Notes under the pieces: model-generated | The model's input: only the letters and a program-made list of their open reading frames with translations | The model's database searches: none | Told to the model about the DNA's origin: nothing | In this document: piece by piece, positions 62,698 through 64,000 of the stretch | Numbering within the stretch: the stretch's first letter is position 1 | How the letters are laid out: each line of letters opens with the position of its first letter | Made by a program: the position numbers and the translations under genes | Assembly (NCBI RefSeq): GCF_000350525.1 | Contig: NZ_AOCN01000008.1 | Coordinates: forward strand, 82,483 to 146,482 | DNA length: 64,000 bases | Reading direction: 5' to 3' | Origin: Leucobacter salsicius M1-8 | Lineage (GTDB): Bacteria; Actinomycetota; Actinomycetes; Actinomycetales; Microbacteriaceae

Positions 62698-63756
62698 TCA
62701 AGCCGCGATTAGGTCGTTCCTGAGATCGTTGAACACCTCACGTGCGATGAACCGCTTCAAACACCTCAGTACGTCTTTCTTGGAGAGTCCCTCAGCGAGC
62801 CTGCGCTGCATATAGTCGACCGTTCGGGCGTCATATCGGAGCCTTACCACTGCGATCATATGCAGCGCACGGTTTGCTTTCCGGTCCCCGCCTCGGTGGA
62901 GCCGCATCCGATGGCTCTTGCCAGAAGACACTGGCACTGGGGCGGTCCCGCACAGCCTCGCAAATGCTGCTTCGCTGCGGAACCGTTCAACGTTCTCGCC
63001 CACGGTGATAAGCAGCTGGGCCGCATGAATGGCCCCAATCCCGACTCGGGATACGAGCGTTGGTGCAGTAGCGTGCACCAGTGTGGTGAGTGAGCGTTCG
63101 AGTTCGGTGATCTCTGCGTCAAGATCAGCGATACGCGCCGCGAGGGTGCGCAACGCGAGCTTCACAGCTTGAACGGGATCGTTGAGGCGTGCGCGGTCGA
63201 TACGGAACTTTCGGCAGTGACGTGCTGCAGCCAGGCCGCCAGAGGGCACGTTTTCTCGAAGGTTCGCTGGCGCGGTAACGAGGATGTCCTGTAGTTGCAC
63301 GATCGCTGCGGTACGAGCTTTCACCGCGGAATCACGCGTGAGCGTGAGGAACCGAATCGACTCGATGACGCTATCGGTTCGTTTCGGTATAGCGCTCGCG
63401 ACACCAGCAAGCACTTTTCGAGCGGCAGCCTCAGCGTCGATAGCGTCGTCCTTTCCCACTCTGGCTTTTGTGTGTGCGTGCGGGGTGTTCACTTCTCGCA
63501 CCTCGACCTGGTGATCGATGAGGAATCTTGCGAGGCCAGCAGCGTAGGAGCCGGTGGATTCCACCCCAAACGCCTGAATAGTGCCGTGGTCGTGAGCCCA
63601 GGAGAGCATGTCGGCATAGCCGTGAGTATTTGCAGGGAATTCTTGGTCTGCAATTCGGTTTCCAGTGTCGGTGATGATCACCGCGTGGTGGGTGTTCTTG
63701 TGCGCATCAACCCCGATGATGACTTCTGGTTGACGCGCGAGGGAGCTGGTGGTCAT
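62698..63756 (-). CDS. IS110-family transposase
   Basis: 352 aa from ATG 63756. The N-terminal RuvC-like DEDD domain starts IIGVDAHKNTHHAVIITD, continues FGVESTGSYAAGLARFL and GKDDAIDAEAAARKVL; the C-terminal Tnp domain has GIGAIHAAQLLITVGE, FARLCGTAPVPVSSGKSHRMRL (the Ser nucleophile region) and HRGGDRKANRALHMIAVVRL. Length and both domains are intact, so it may be active. IS110 elements recombine with a target through an RNA-guided Ser/DEDD mechanism and lack long terminal inverted repeats. It closes the polysaccharide block on its right. Longer upstream readings have no ribosome site. Confidence 0.93.
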   Translation of the reverse strand: MTTSSLARQPEVIIGVDAHKNTHHAVIITDTGNRIADQEFPANTHGYADMLSWAHDHGTIQAFGVESTGSYAAGLARFLIDHQVEVREVNTPHAHTKARVGKDDAIDAEAAARKVLAGVASAIPKRTDSVIESIRFLTLTRDSAVKARTAAIVQLQDILVTAPANLRENVPSGGLAAARHCRKFRIDRARLNDPVQAVKLALRTLAARIADLDAEITELERSLTTLVHATAPTLVSRVGIGAIHAAQLLITVGENVERFRSEAAFARLCGTAPVPVSSGKSHRMRLHRGGDRKANRALHMIAVVRLRYDARTVDYMQRRLAEGLSKKDVLRCLKRFIAREVFNDLRNDLIAA

Positions 63757-64000
63757 GATGGTGGTGTCTCCATTCACTTCGTTGTGTTGGATGACCAAAC
63801 CGGGCCGGGCGGACACAACAGTGACGGGGCACTCTGAGCAGGGTCCTATGAAGTCACATCCCCGCCTGGTCTGGCCTCTCCCTTGCGGGAGTAGTGGCGT
63901 TGGGGCGGCGACGCGTCCTTCACGGGACACCATCGAAGATGAGTCAGTTTGATTGCCGGTCAGCCGTTCCCAGCGCCACTACCTCTATCTTCACTGTTTG
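63757..64000 (-). other. non-coding IS110 left end, candidate bridge RNA region
   Basis: Upstream of the transposase start. Short stems are visible, such as CTCCC-TTGC-GGGAG at about 63884-63897. In the IS110 group the bridge RNA is transcribed from the non-coding end next to the transposase gene start; the position fits, but loops and target guides cannot be set from one copy. Confidence 0.35.

Overview
The window is a chromosomal segment of a high-GC Gram-positive actinobacterium. The evidence is the mycothiol-conjugate amidase mca beside a DUF4307 gene and greA, the DGNRRW-type short cis-prenyltransferase, GTG/TTG starts with GGAGG-type ribosome sites, and class-E-like sortase signals (LAKTG, LTNTG). 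Overall style (GC roughly 65 percent, RadA, Mqo, GluABCD) fits Microbacteriaceae, possibly Leucobacter; that genus guess is inference. Two patches look lower in GC and may be acquired: about 1-2950 and 60500-62570.

Layout. 1-3000: an MftD-like FMN enzyme divergent from a PLP-dependent Orn/Lys/Arg-type decarboxylase. 3-8.6 kb: DUF6941, a HAD phosphatase, glycerate kinase, then mqo and radA on the other strand. 8.7-16.9 kb: tRNA-Ser(CGA), a POT peptide transporter, hydrolase, stress proteins (GlsB, CsbD), soxR, an Ig-like surface protein, a DUF808 protein, superoxide dismutase and a flavin reductase whose promoter carries a SoxR box. 16.9-26.4 kb: a decayed membrane-protein gene, an ArsR-SulP pair, a nucleosidase, a translationally coupled TetR/NCS1 permease/DUF917/hydantoinase-A operon and a rhodanese. 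26.7-34 kb: a small unknown gene, a PepSY lipoprotein, luxS, and a five-gene minus-strand run (cis-prenyltransferase, SDR, MTA/SAH-type deaminase, nucleoside phosphorylase, HAD), then TrhA. 34-41 kb: recQ, a membrane protein and mca (overlapping), DUF4307, greA, oleate hydratase.

41-48.6 kb, all on the minus strand: response regulator, histidine kinase, TAXI binding lipoprotein, then gluA-gluB-gluC-gluD and a TSUP transporter. Four CTTGAG repeats at 11-12 bp spacing lie upstream of gluA. The natural reading is an extracellular glutamate sensing and uptake system of the GluR-GluK type, with a TAXI protein as a possible sensory accessory. 48.6-53.3 kb: palindromic intergenic repeats, an APC permease, a YtcJ-like amidohydrolase and a divergent TetR gene sharing a 38-bp nested dyad.

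53.3-59.5 kb holds one very large cell-wall-anchored repeat protein gene broken by at least four frameshifts and one nonsense codon. 59.7-62.6 kb is a surface-polysaccharide export block (hexapeptide acyltransferase-like protein, Wzm/TagG-type permease, Wzt/TagH-type ATPase with an LGFP-like tail), bounded by an IS110-family element at the right edge.

Genome-scale signals: a palindromic decamer GATCCGGATC occurs at least 11 times in 64 kb; a REP-like palindrome family has at least five copies; several intergenic regions carry unusually long perfect hairpins.
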